Source: Sphingosinicella sp. (lineage in GTDB: Bacteria > Pseudomonadota > Alphaproteobacteria > Sphingomonadales > Sphingomonadaceae). From it: a stretch of 64,000 nt of DNA. The translations under genes and the position numbers were made by a program. The stretch lies in the NCBI RefSeq assembly GCF_013911755.1, contig NZ_JACESP010000018.1, positions 1-64,000 on the forward strand. Direction: 5' to 3'. The notes under the pieces were generated by a model that saw only the letters and a program-made list of their open reading frames with translations, had not been told where the DNA came from and did no database searches. Below, piece after piece: positions 54,867 to 64,000 of the stretch (position 1 is its first letter; each line of letters starts with the position of its first letter).

Positions 54867-57770
54867 ATGCAGTCACGTTTCCGCGCCCGTAGTGTCTTCG
54901 TTTCCAGCGCTTCGGCGCTTGCCGTCCTCATCGCCTCGCCCGCGCTCGCGCAGGTGACCGAACAGGACGACTCCGGCATCGAAACCATCATCGTCACCGC
55001 CCAGCGCCAGGCGGAATCGCTGCAGGATGTGCCGATCGCGGTCAGCGCCTTCTCCTCTCAGGCGATGGAACGCCAGCAGATCGAGAATTCGAGCGACCTC
55101 CAGCTCACGCTACCGAACGTTTCGTTCAGCAAGGGCAACTTCACCGCATCCAGCTTCACGATCCGCGGCATCGGGGACCTCTGCGTGGGCGTGACCTGCG
55201 ACTCCGCGACCGCGATCCACGTCAACGATACGCCCCTGCTGCAGACCCGACTGTTCGAGACCGAATTCTTCGACATGGAGCGCATCGAAGTGCTGCGCGG
55301 CCCGCAGGGAACGCTCTTCGGCCGCAACGCGACCTCGGGCGTGGTCAACATCGTGACCGCCAAGCCCGACCTTACGGCTTTCAGTGCGGCGGGCGATGCC
55401 GAGTACGGCAATTTCAACGCCTACAAGCTGAAGGGCATGGTCAACGTGCCGCTCGGCGACACGCTCGGCATTCGGCTGGCCGGCTTCTATCTGAAGCGCG
55501 ACGGCTACACCGAGAACCTTTACGACGGCAGCGACATCGACGACCGCGACATGTACGCGATCCGCGGCTCGCTGCGCTGGGAGCCGACCGATTCCACGAC
55601 CATCGACCTGATGGCGTACTACTTCCGCGAGGACGACAACCGCGCCCGCATCCAGAAGCAGATGTGCCACCGCGACCCGACCGGTGTGCTCGGCTGTCTG
55701 CCCGACAGCCTGAAGTTCGAAACGCTGAATGGCAACGCGACGATCGCCTCGCTGCTGACCTCGCGCGAGCTGCTGACCGTGCAGGGCATCCCGTCCAGCT
55801 TTGGCCTCGGCAGCATCTATGGCCCCGACGTCTATGCCGGCTTCACCAACCCGGCCGACGTGCGCAAGGTGAACACCGATTTCACGCCGACCTACTTCAC
55901 CGACGAGGAACAGTATCAGGCGCGCATCACGCAGGACATCGGCGCGTTCACCGCGCAGCTGACCGGTCTCTATCACAAGAGCACGGTCGATTCGATGCAG
56001 GACTACAACCTGTCCGTTCAGAACCGCGCCGGCTTCACGCCGGGCCTGACGGCGCTTTACGCCGGTGCGAACGGCCTGATTCCGCTGCCGCCGGGACTTC
56101 AGGCCTATCTCGCGCCTGTTGCCGCCGCGCTCATCCCGGATGGTCCGGGCGGCGTGCTCTGCACGTCGAACGCCGAACCCACGGGAACCGGCAGCTACGG
56201 CGGCCATTCGACCTGCGCGGCGACCCCACAGGACTTCGACCGCTCCGTGCAGACCAGCAAGGACTGGTCGATCGAAGGTATTCTCACCAGCAACTTCGAC
56301 GGGCCGCTCAACTTCCTCGTCGGCGGCATATACGCCGACCTCAAGCTCTCCGAAAACAGCTACTACGTGAACGCCTTCGGCCTCGACTACGCGACCGGCA
56401 TCCTCGGCGCGTTCAACGCCTATGCGAACGGTTTGCCGCCGAGCTATCTCGCGACGCCGTCGTACCGCAACAACACCGACTATTTCCGTCTGAAATCCTA
56501 CGGCATCTTCGGTGAGGCCTATTACGAGTTCAGCGACCGCGCGAAGCTGACGGTGGGCCTGCGCTACAACAGCGACAAGAAGACCGTGCGGGCACGCACG
56601 ACGCTTGCCAACTTCCTCGTGCCGCACGGCCTCGACAACGCCTACGACTCGCCGTTCGTCGGCTTGTTCGATGCCGATCCGGGCCTGGCGGGCAACCAGC
56701 TCTTCCAGAACCGCAAAGTCTCGTTCAGCGAGTGGACGGGCCGCGCGGTTTTCGATTTCAAGATCACCGACGACAATCTCATCTATGCGTCCTACTCGCG
56801 CGGCTACAAGTCGGGCGGCATCAACCCACCGCTGTCGCCGATCTTCGAGGTTTCGGACAGCTTCGAGCCGGAGTTCATCGACTCGTTCGAAATCGGCTCC
56901 AAGAACAGCTTCCTCGACGGCACGCTGCAGTTGAACCTCACGGCCTTCTACTACAAGTACAAGGCCCTGCAGCTCAGCCGCATCGTGGCGCGGACCTCGG
57001 TGAACGACAACGTCGATGCCGACATCTACGGCATCGAGGGCGACGCCATCCTGAGCCCGACGCGGGGCCTGCTGTTCAACATCGGGTTCAGCTACCTGCA
57101 CACCAAGGTTTCGAGCGACAAGTTCCTCTCGAACCCGCGCGATCCTTCGGGCGGACGCTCCGATGCGGTGATCATCAAGGACATCTCGAACGGTTCGAAC
57201 TGCGCGGTCGTGCCGAATGTCGCAGGCAACGTCGCCGCTGTTAACGGCTTCGTCTCCGCGGTGAACGCGGGCCTCGGTCTTGCCGGCCCAACGTCGTTCG
57301 GTCCCAATAGCGGCCTCTCCGCAACGGGTGCGTTCAGCATCTGCTCGGTGCTCGCCGCCAATGCGGGCGCCAACTTCACGGTCGAAAGCGCGGGCATCCC
57401 CGTCAACATCAAGGGCAATAAGCTGCCACAGGCGCCGAACTACAAGTTCTCGGTGGGCGCCCAGTATACGGCGGACTTCGACAACGGCATGTCGCTCGTC
57501 CCCCGCGTCGACCTGACCTACACGGGCGACAGCTACGGCAATATCTTCAATGGCCCAGTCAACAAGGTGTCTGGCTACGCGCAGATCAACGCCCAGCTGC
57601 AGCTGAACGGCGCGAACGACCGCTGGTACATACGGGGTTTCGTCCAGAACCTTCTGGACAACAACGCCACCACCGGCCTCTACGTGACCGATGCCTCCTC
57701 GGGCCTCTTCACCAACGTCTTCACGCTGGAGCCGCGCCGCTACGGCGTGGGCGCCGGCTTCAAGTTCTAG
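54867..57770 (+). CDS. TonB-dependent outer-membrane receptor (967 aa)
   Basis: A large receptor: signal peptide ~1-28 (IASPALAQ), TonB-box region ETIIVTAQRQAESLQDVPIA, plug motifs TIRGIGDLCVGV and IEVLRGPQGTLFGRNATSG, and a beta-barrel ending EPRRYGVGAGFKF. It has extra loops with cysteine pairs (CVGVTC; CHRDPTGVLGC; CTSNAEPTG...TCAAT) that may form extracellular disulfides. Its length is at the upper end for this sphingomonad family. The ligand is unknown; no metabolic operon is attached. A strong terminator follows, so it is transcribed alone. Confidence 0.92.
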   Translation: MQSRFRARSVFVSSASALAVLIASPALAQVTEQDDSGIETIIVTAQRQAESLQDVPIAVSAFSSQAMERQQIENSSDLQLTLPNVSFSKGNFTASSFTIRGIGDLCVGVTCDSATAIHVNDTPLLQTRLFETEFFDMERIEVLRGPQGTLFGRNATSGVVNIVTAKPDLTAFSAAGDAEYGNFNAYKLKGMVNVPLGDTLGIRLAGFYLKRDGYTENLYDGSDIDDRDMYAIRGSLRWEPTDSTTIDLMAYYFREDDNRARIQKQMCHRDPTGVLGCLPDSLKFETLNGNATIASLLTSRELLTVQGIPSSFGLGSIYGPDVYAGFTNPADVRKVNTDFTPTYFTDEEQYQARITQDIGAFTAQLTGLYHKSTVDSMQDYNLSVQNRAGFTPGLTALYAGANGLIPLPPGLQAYLAPVAAALIPDGPGGVLCTSNAEPTGTGSYGGHSTCAATPQDFDRSVQTSKDWSIEGILTSNFDGPLNFLVGGIYADLKLSENSYYVNAFGLDYATGILGAFNAYANGLPPSYLATPSYRNNTDYFRLKSYGIFGEAYYEFSDRAKLTVGLRYNSDKKTVRARTTLANFLVPHGLDNAYDSPFVGLFDADPGLAGNQLFQNRKVSFSEWTGRAVFDFKITDDNLIYASYSRGYKSGGINPPLSPIFEVSDSFEPEFIDSFEIGSKNSFLDGTLQLNLTAFYYKYKALQLSRIVARTSVNDNVDADIYGIEGDAILSPTRGLLFNIGFSYLHTKVSSDKFLSNPRDPSGGRSDAVIIKDISNGSNCAVVPNVAGNVAAVNGFVSAVNAGLGLAGPTSFGPNSGLSATGAFSICSVLAANAGANFTVESAGIPVNIKGNKLPQAPNYKFSVGAQYTADFDNGMSLVPRVDLTYTGDSYGNIFNGPVNKVSGYAQINAQLQLNGANDRWYIRGFVQNLLDNNATTGLYVTDASSGLFTNVFTLEPRRYGVGAGFKF

Positions 57771-57789
57771 GATAGAGGTTCACACAGGG

Positions 57790-57824
57790 ATGCAGGCGGA
57801 ACTTCGGTTCCGCCTGCATTTTTT
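57790..57824 (+). terminator. Intrinsic terminator with TTCG loop after TonB receptor
   Basis: A perfect 13-bp stem ATGCAGGCGGAAC/GTTCCGCCTGCAT closed by a TTCG tetraloop and followed by six T. A textbook Rho-independent terminator, the strongest in the window. Confidence 0.92.
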
Positions 57825-57879
57825 GTAAAGGCTTAATTCAGGTTCCGCGCTATATCGCGCCCTAAACGGGCGGGGACTC

Positions 57880-59301
57880 ATGCTGAATCAAGGCTTCTAC
57901 ATGACCGAGAAGCGCGCGGTGCGGGCGAAAGGTCCGTTCACCACGGGCCCGCTCGTCATCGGCCTTGCGCATTTCGTCGTCGCGCTCATCAACATCCGCC
58001 TGACCGGTTGGTCGGTCGGCATGGCGACGGTGTGGGCGGCGAACGCGCTGGTGCTCGCCGTACTGCTCGTCGTGCCGACGCGGCGCTGGACCCCCTATGT
58101 GATTTCGGTCTGGATCGCGGGGTTCGCTGCCAACCTTCTGGGCGGCTATCCCGCTTTCGCCGCCGCGCCCTTCGCCGCGCTCAACATCGCCGAAGCCGCC
58201 CTCGCCGCCCTCCTCACCAGGCGCCTTATCGGCGGCCCACTGCAGCTCGAGCATCCTGACCATCTGCTGAAGTTCATCGGTTCATCAATCATCGCCGCCG
58301 CCTTTTCGGCATCGTTCAGCGCACCGTTCATGTCCGCAGCTGTGGACGAGGCGATGGGGCGCAGCTGGCTGTCGTGGTTTGCCTCCGACACCCTCGGGCT
58401 GCTGCTGGTGACACCGATCCTGCTCATCGTCTTCGCGATCTGGTCCGGGAAACGCTCGTTCCTGCAAGGCCGCAGCGTGGTCGAGGCCGCAGCGCTATTC
58501 GCCCTCGTGACTGGGCTCAGCATCCTTGTGTTCGCGCAGACGCGCTGGCCGATGCTGTTCCTGTTGCTGCCGCCGATGCTGCTGACGACCTTCCGCCTGC
58601 GCTCGGCAGGCGCCACGGTCGCGATCGTCACGGTCGCGTGCATCGGCTCCTACTTCACGACCATCGGCTCCGGGCCGATCGCGCTGATGCCCGGCGATCT
58701 TGCGGACCGGATCTATTTCTTCCAGTTCTTCCTCGCCGTCGCCTTTCTCCCCGCGCTTCCGGTCGCTGCCGTGCTGGATGAGCGCGACGCGCTCGCCGCG
58801 ATTGCCGAACGACAGGCCTCGACCGACGAACTGACAGGCACGGCCTCCCGCCGCATGTTCCTCGCCCGGCTCGAAGCGGCGGGCGAGGCCGCGAACGCGA
58901 ACGGTACGGCGTTTTCGGTCGCGCTGTTCGATGTCGACCACTTCAAGTCCGTGAACGACCGCTTCGGCCACGATGTCGGTGATGCTGTGCTGCGCCATGT
59001 CGGCGCGCTTGCGATGGCCATCGTCGGGCGCCATGGTTTGGTCGGACGGCTTGGCGGCGAGGAATTCGCGGTGCTGATGCCCGGCCGCAGCCTCGATCAG
59101 GCGGCAGGCCTGTGCGAGGCACTGCGCAAGGCCTGCTCCGACACGGACGACATGCCCGAAGGCGTCGTGCCAGTGACGATCAGCGTTGGCGTGGCGGCGC
59201 TGGCGCGAGGACGAGTACCCGCAGACGTGCTGAAAGACGCCGACGCGGCGATGTATCTTGCCAAGTCGAGCGGCCGCGACCGGGTGCAGATCGTCCGCTG
59301 A
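57880..59301 (+). CDS. MASE1-type membrane sensor diguanylate cyclase
   Basis: A 473-residue protein. Residues ~20-300 hold about eight hydrophobic segments of the MASE1 integral-membrane sensor (TGPLVIGLAHFVVALINI, ...FFLAVAFLPALPVAAVL). Residues ~310-473 form a GGDEF domain with STDELTGTASRRMFL, FDVDHFKSVNDRFGHDVGD and active-site GRLGGEEFAVL. It should make cyclic di-GMP in response to an unknown membrane signal. No RxxD inhibitory site precedes GGEEF, so product inhibition may be absent. ATG at 57880; an in-frame ATG seven codons later is possible. Confidence 0.9.
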   Translation: MLNQGFYMTEKRAVRAKGPFTTGPLVIGLAHFVVALINIRLTGWSVGMATVWAANALVLAVLLVVPTRRWTPYVISVWIAGFAANLLGGYPAFAAAPFAALNIAEAALAALLTRRLIGGPLQLEHPDHLLKFIGSSIIAAAFSASFSAPFMSAAVDEAMGRSWLSWFASDTLGLLLVTPILLIVFAIWSGKRSFLQGRSVVEAAALFALVTGLSILVFAQTRWPMLFLLLPPMLLTTFRLRSAGATVAIVTVACIGSYFTTIGSGPIALMPGDLADRIYFFQFFLAVAFLPALPVAAVLDERDALAAIAERQASTDELTGTASRRMFLARLEAAGEAANANGTAFSVALFDVDHFKSVNDRFGHDVGDAVLRHVGALAMAIVGRHGLVGRLGGEEFAVLMPGRSLDQAAGLCEALRKACSDTDDMPEGVVPVTISVGVAALARGRVPADVLKDADAAMYLAKSSGRDRVQIVR

Positions 59302-59404
59302 GAACGCGACCCCTTGTCGCTGCGTCGCGCAGTTTCCTTGACATTTGGCGGGGAAGCGCCAAAAGCGCGGCGCAAGGCATTCTGTTAACGCCTGCACAAG
59401 GTCA

Positions 59405-60805
59405 TTGAATTTGAGCTTTCACGCCCTCGGCCTTTCGGACGAGCTTCTCGCGGCTGTTGAAGACAGCGGCTACACCGAGCCTACCGCCATTCAGCGGCAA
59501 GCGATTCCGCTTGTTCTGATGGGCCGCGACATCATCGGCGTTGCGCAGACCGGCACCGGCAAGACCGCCTCTTTCGTGCTGCCGATGATCGACATCCTCG
59601 CCCACGGCCGCGGCCGCGCCCGGATGCCGCGTTCGCTGATCATCGCGCCGACGCGCGAACTTGCCGATCAGGTGGCGCAGAACTTCCTGAAATACGGCAA
59701 GAACCACAATCTTTCGATGGCGCTGCTGATCGGCGGCGTCGGCTTCGGCGATCAGGACAAGGCACTGGAAAAGGGCGTCGACGTCCTGATTGCGACCCCC
59801 GGCCGCCTGCTCGACCAGTTCGAGCGCGGCAAGATCCTGCTGTCGGGCGTCGACATTCTCGTCATCGACGAGGCCGACCGGATGCTCGACATGGGCTTCA
59901 TCCCCGATGTGGAGCGCATCTGCTCGCTGCTCGGCCCGAACCGGCAGAGCCTGCTGTTCTCCGCCACCATGGCGCCGCCGATCAAGAAGCTCGCCGACCG
60001 ATTCCTGAACGACCCGCGCATGATCGAGGTGGAACGGCAATCGAGTACCAACGCCAACATCGCGCAGTCGCTGCTGATGACCGGCGCGCGCGAGAAGAAG
60101 CAGGCGCTCCGCGAACTGCTGCGCGCCGACGAGGTGACGAGCGCGATCGTCTTTTGCAATCGCAAGCGCGACGTGAAGGAACTAGTCGATTCGCTGAAGC
60201 GCGACGGCTTCCGCGCCGGGCAGATTCACGGCGATATGGAGCAGCGCGACCGCCTGTCGACGCTGGAGGACTTCAAGGCCGATCGCATCTCGATCCTCGT
60301 CGCCTCCGATGTCGCCGCCCGGGGCCTCGACATCAAGGGCGTCAGCCACGTCTTCAACTTCGACGTGCCCTTTAACGCCGAGGACTATGTGCACCGCATT
60401 GGCCGCACCGGCCGCGCCGGCAAGACCGGCATCGCCGTCACGCTTGTCACGCCTGCTGACGCCGAGCTGATCGCCGACATTGAGAAGCTGATCGGCGCCC
60501 GTATCGAACGCCGCGGCGCGGTGCCGCAGCAGCCCGCCGTCGCAGACAAAAGCGCCGACAAGTGTGCAGACAAGGGCACGGATGGGGGCAAGGATGCCCG
60601 TCCGGCAAGCAGCCGCCCGCGAGGCGGAAAACGCACCAGGGGCGGCGGACGGCCACCCGAAGCGGCGCGCACAGAACCGTCACCCCGGCAAGAGCCCGAG
60701 AGAGCGCCCAAGGCGGCTCCGCGTCCGGTCCGCGAGGAGGAAACGGACGATGGCGGCTGGAACGGTCCCCTTCCCGACTTCCTTTCTGTATCCGCGCGCG
60801 GCTGA
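59405..60805 (+). CDS. DEAD-box RNA helicase (RhlE-like)
   Basis: About 466 residues. Q motif (FHALGLSDELL...YTEPTAIQRQAI), Walker A AQTGTGKT, PTRELA, TPGRLLDQF, VIDEADRMLDMGF (DEAD), SAT (LFSATMAPP) and HRIGRTGRAGKTG are all present. A low-complexity basic tail (K/D repeats then RGGKRTRGGG) is typical for RNA binding. The start is unclear: no ATG is suitably placed. TTG at 59405 follows ACAAGG; TTG 59411 would give the common MSF-type start; an open TTG at 59345 is less likely. Confidence 0.92.
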   Translation: MNLSFHALGLSDELLAAVEDSGYTEPTAIQRQAIPLVLMGRDIIGVAQTGTGKTASFVLPMIDILAHGRGRARMPRSLIIAPTRELADQVAQNFLKYGKNHNLSMALLIGGVGFGDQDKALEKGVDVLIATPGRLLDQFERGKILLSGVDILVIDEADRMLDMGFIPDVERICSLLGPNRQSLLFSATMAPPIKKLADRFLNDPRMIEVERQSSTNANIAQSLLMTGAREKKQALRELLRADEVTSAIVFCNRKRDVKELVDSLKRDGFRAGQIHGDMEQRDRLSTLEDFKADRISILVASDVAARGLDIKGVSHVFNFDVPFNAEDYVHRIGRTGRAGKTGIAVTLVTPADAELIADIEKLIGARIERRGAVPQQPAVADKSADKCADKGTDGGKDARPASSRPRGGKRTRGGGRPPEAARTEPSPRQEPERAPKAAPRPVREEETDDGGWNGPLPDFLSVSARG

Positions 60806-60944
60806 TTTCTTCTTACTTTTCGGAAATTTTAACCAGAGCCTGCCATAGGTTACGGCGAATGGGCCGGTCGGCGGTGTTTCCGTGTGCCGAAATGGGCACG
60901 GAAAGCCGCAGAAAAGGTCTCAGGGGACATTCGGCGGGCGATAA

Positions 60945-61994
60945 ATGACAGATTCGGGCCAGATTTTCGAGGATATCCGCCAGCACATGGAGGCTGGAGG
61001 GATTTCGCCGACGCCCGCAAACTACGAATTCTGGTATCGCTACGTCACGGGCTCAGACCCCGAGCTGCGCGTTGCTGTGGACGCAGTGATGCAGACGGTC
61101 GGCCGTGTTTCGACGCGCGCGATGCACAACATCCGCCGCGAACTCTACGGCGCCTCGATGCCGTCCGACCTCAGCACGCTCATCGACCAGACGCAGACGC
61201 AGTTGAAGCGCATGGCGCACTTCGTCGAGGAAACCGGCGGCGACGCCAAGGATTACAGCCGCACACTGCGTGAAAGCTCCGACAGCATCAACGCCGCCGC
61301 CGACATCGACACACAGCGCGCATTGCTTGCCGACCTTGTCGCTGCCACGAGCGCGATGATCGACAAGACAGAACGACTGGAAGCGCAGCTTGCGATCTCC
61401 GGGCAGGAAATCAACATCCTGAAACAGGATCTGGAAACGGCGCGCACCGAAAGCCGCACCGATCCGCTGACTGGCCTTTCGAATCGCAAGGCGTTCACCT
61501 CATATCTCGAAGCACAGGCGGGCCGGGCACTCGCCGACCGCAAGCCGCTCTGCGTCGCCTTCTGCGACATCGACCACTTCAAACAGTTCAACGATACGTG
61601 GGGCCACCGCATGGGCGACGAGGTGCTGCGCCTTGTCGGCCAGAGCCTCGAACAGCTTTCGCACGGTGTCGGCTACCCCGCGCGCTTCGGCGGCGAGGAG
61701 TTCGTGATCGTGTTGCCGGGCAAGACGCTGCAGGCCGCACACGACATCTGCGAGCAGATTCGCGACTACATTTCGTCGCGCAGCGTCCGCGCCAAGAACA
61801 GCAACAAGGAAGTGGGGCGCATCACCCTGTCGCTCGGCATCTCGCAGCTGCGCTGGAACGACACGGTCGACACACTTGTCGAGCGCGCCGACATGGCGCT
61901 CTACCGGGCGAAGGCGACCGGCCGCAACCGCGTGGTGGGCGAGGACGAACTCGAAGCCGCCGCTGCGCCCAAGGCCGCCGCGCACGCCGCCTGA
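60945..61994 (+). CDS. Cytosolic GGDEF diguanylate cyclase with helical N-terminal region
   Basis: A 349-residue protein without membrane segments. The N-terminal ~160 residues are helical (GISPTPANYEFWYRYVTGSD, then a coiled-coil ending INILKQDLETARTESRTD). The C-terminal GGDEF domain has DPLTGLSNRKAF, FCDIDHFKQFNDTWGHRMGD and ARFGGEEFVIVLPG. It resembles the family of cyclases controlling growth-phase functions in alphaproteobacteria. No RxxD site is seen before GGEEF (GVGYPARFGGEEF). A hairpin with TTTCCGTG/CACGGAAA (60877-60904) sits in its leader. Confidence 0.88.
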   Translation: MTDSGQIFEDIRQHMEAGGISPTPANYEFWYRYVTGSDPELRVAVDAVMQTVGRVSTRAMHNIRRELYGASMPSDLSTLIDQTQTQLKRMAHFVEETGGDAKDYSRTLRESSDSINAAADIDTQRALLADLVAATSAMIDKTERLEAQLAISGQEINILKQDLETARTESRTDPLTGLSNRKAFTSYLEAQAGRALADRKPLCVAFCDIDHFKQFNDTWGHRMGDEVLRLVGQSLEQLSHGVGYPARFGGEEFVIVLPGKTLQAAHDICEQIRDYISSRSVRAKNSNKEVGRITLSLGISQLRWNDTVDTLVERADMALYRAKATGRNRVVGEDELEAAAAPKAAAHAA

Positions 61995-62012
61995 ACGGCA
62001 CCGAGCCGCGTC

Positions 62013-64000
<1,988 letters not shown>

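Overview
The window is high-GC bacterial chromosome. It most resembles a sphingomonad (Alphaproteobacteria, Sphingomonadales): there are five large TonB-dependent receptors, a PEP-CTERM protein, a Usg-family protein, an infA-maf-RNase E/G-yacG-tRNA-Phe block, a short-form hisG and a phasin-like gene. This placement is inferred from gene content and protein style, not from a marker-gene comparison.

1-11.7 kb: the end of an acyl-CoA ligase, a PEP-CTERM protein, then most of a phenylacetate catabolism locus. paaABCDE (ring-epoxidase), paaI and a beta-ketoadipyl-CoA thiolase lie on the minus strand. paaG and paaZ run divergently. A 140-bp imperfect palindrome separates paaZ from two tandem LuxR-type regulators. 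paaK, paaF and paaH are not in the window.

11.7-29.7 kb: the most interesting part. A TonB receptor at 11.9 kb is followed by a ten-gene minus-strand block (27776 down to 14190): TetR regulator, HyuA-like subunit, small zinc subunit, uroporphyrinogen-decarboxylase-like protein, second HyuA-like subunit, HyuB-like subunit, AMP-forming acyl-CoA ligase, DUF35 protein, thiolase, TonB receptor. Two HyuA-like subunits plus HyuB-like plus gamma is the composition of the acetophenone carboxylase core. Ligase and thiolase supply the next two steps (ketone -> beta-keto acid -> beta-ketoacyl-CoA -> acyl-CoA + acetyl-CoA). A divergent alpha/beta-hydrolase and SDR dehydrogenase could feed a ketone into the route. 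Palindromes with a CGATCG core recur before this block, before the hydrolase-SDR pair, before paaA and before the first TonB receptor, with a weaker copy between paaI and paaG. The two catabolic loci may therefore share regulation.

29.7-39.3 kb: recQ; an outer-membrane copper-uptake set (DUF2946 protein, OprC-like receptor with CxxxM and HxM, dedicated TonB); hisD-hisG; a phasin-like gene; infA, maf, an RNase E/G-family gene, yacG and tRNA-Phe(GAA).

39.3-40.4 kb: a truncated tyrosine integrase lies next to the tRNA, flanked by 11-bp repeats, in AT-richer DNA. It looks like the scar of a lost element.

40.4-64 kb: mostly core genes. usg; pstS behind a four-unit Pho box; polA; an AbrB/PIN toxin-antitoxin pair with its own palindrome; nadB with an ABC ATPase; a host-attachment-family gene; serS-surE-NlpD-like-rimO; an FAD-linked oxidase; another TonB receptor with a strong terminator; two GGDEF cyclases around a DEAD-box helicase; proline iminopeptidase; and a CocE/NonD-type hydrolase cut by the window end.
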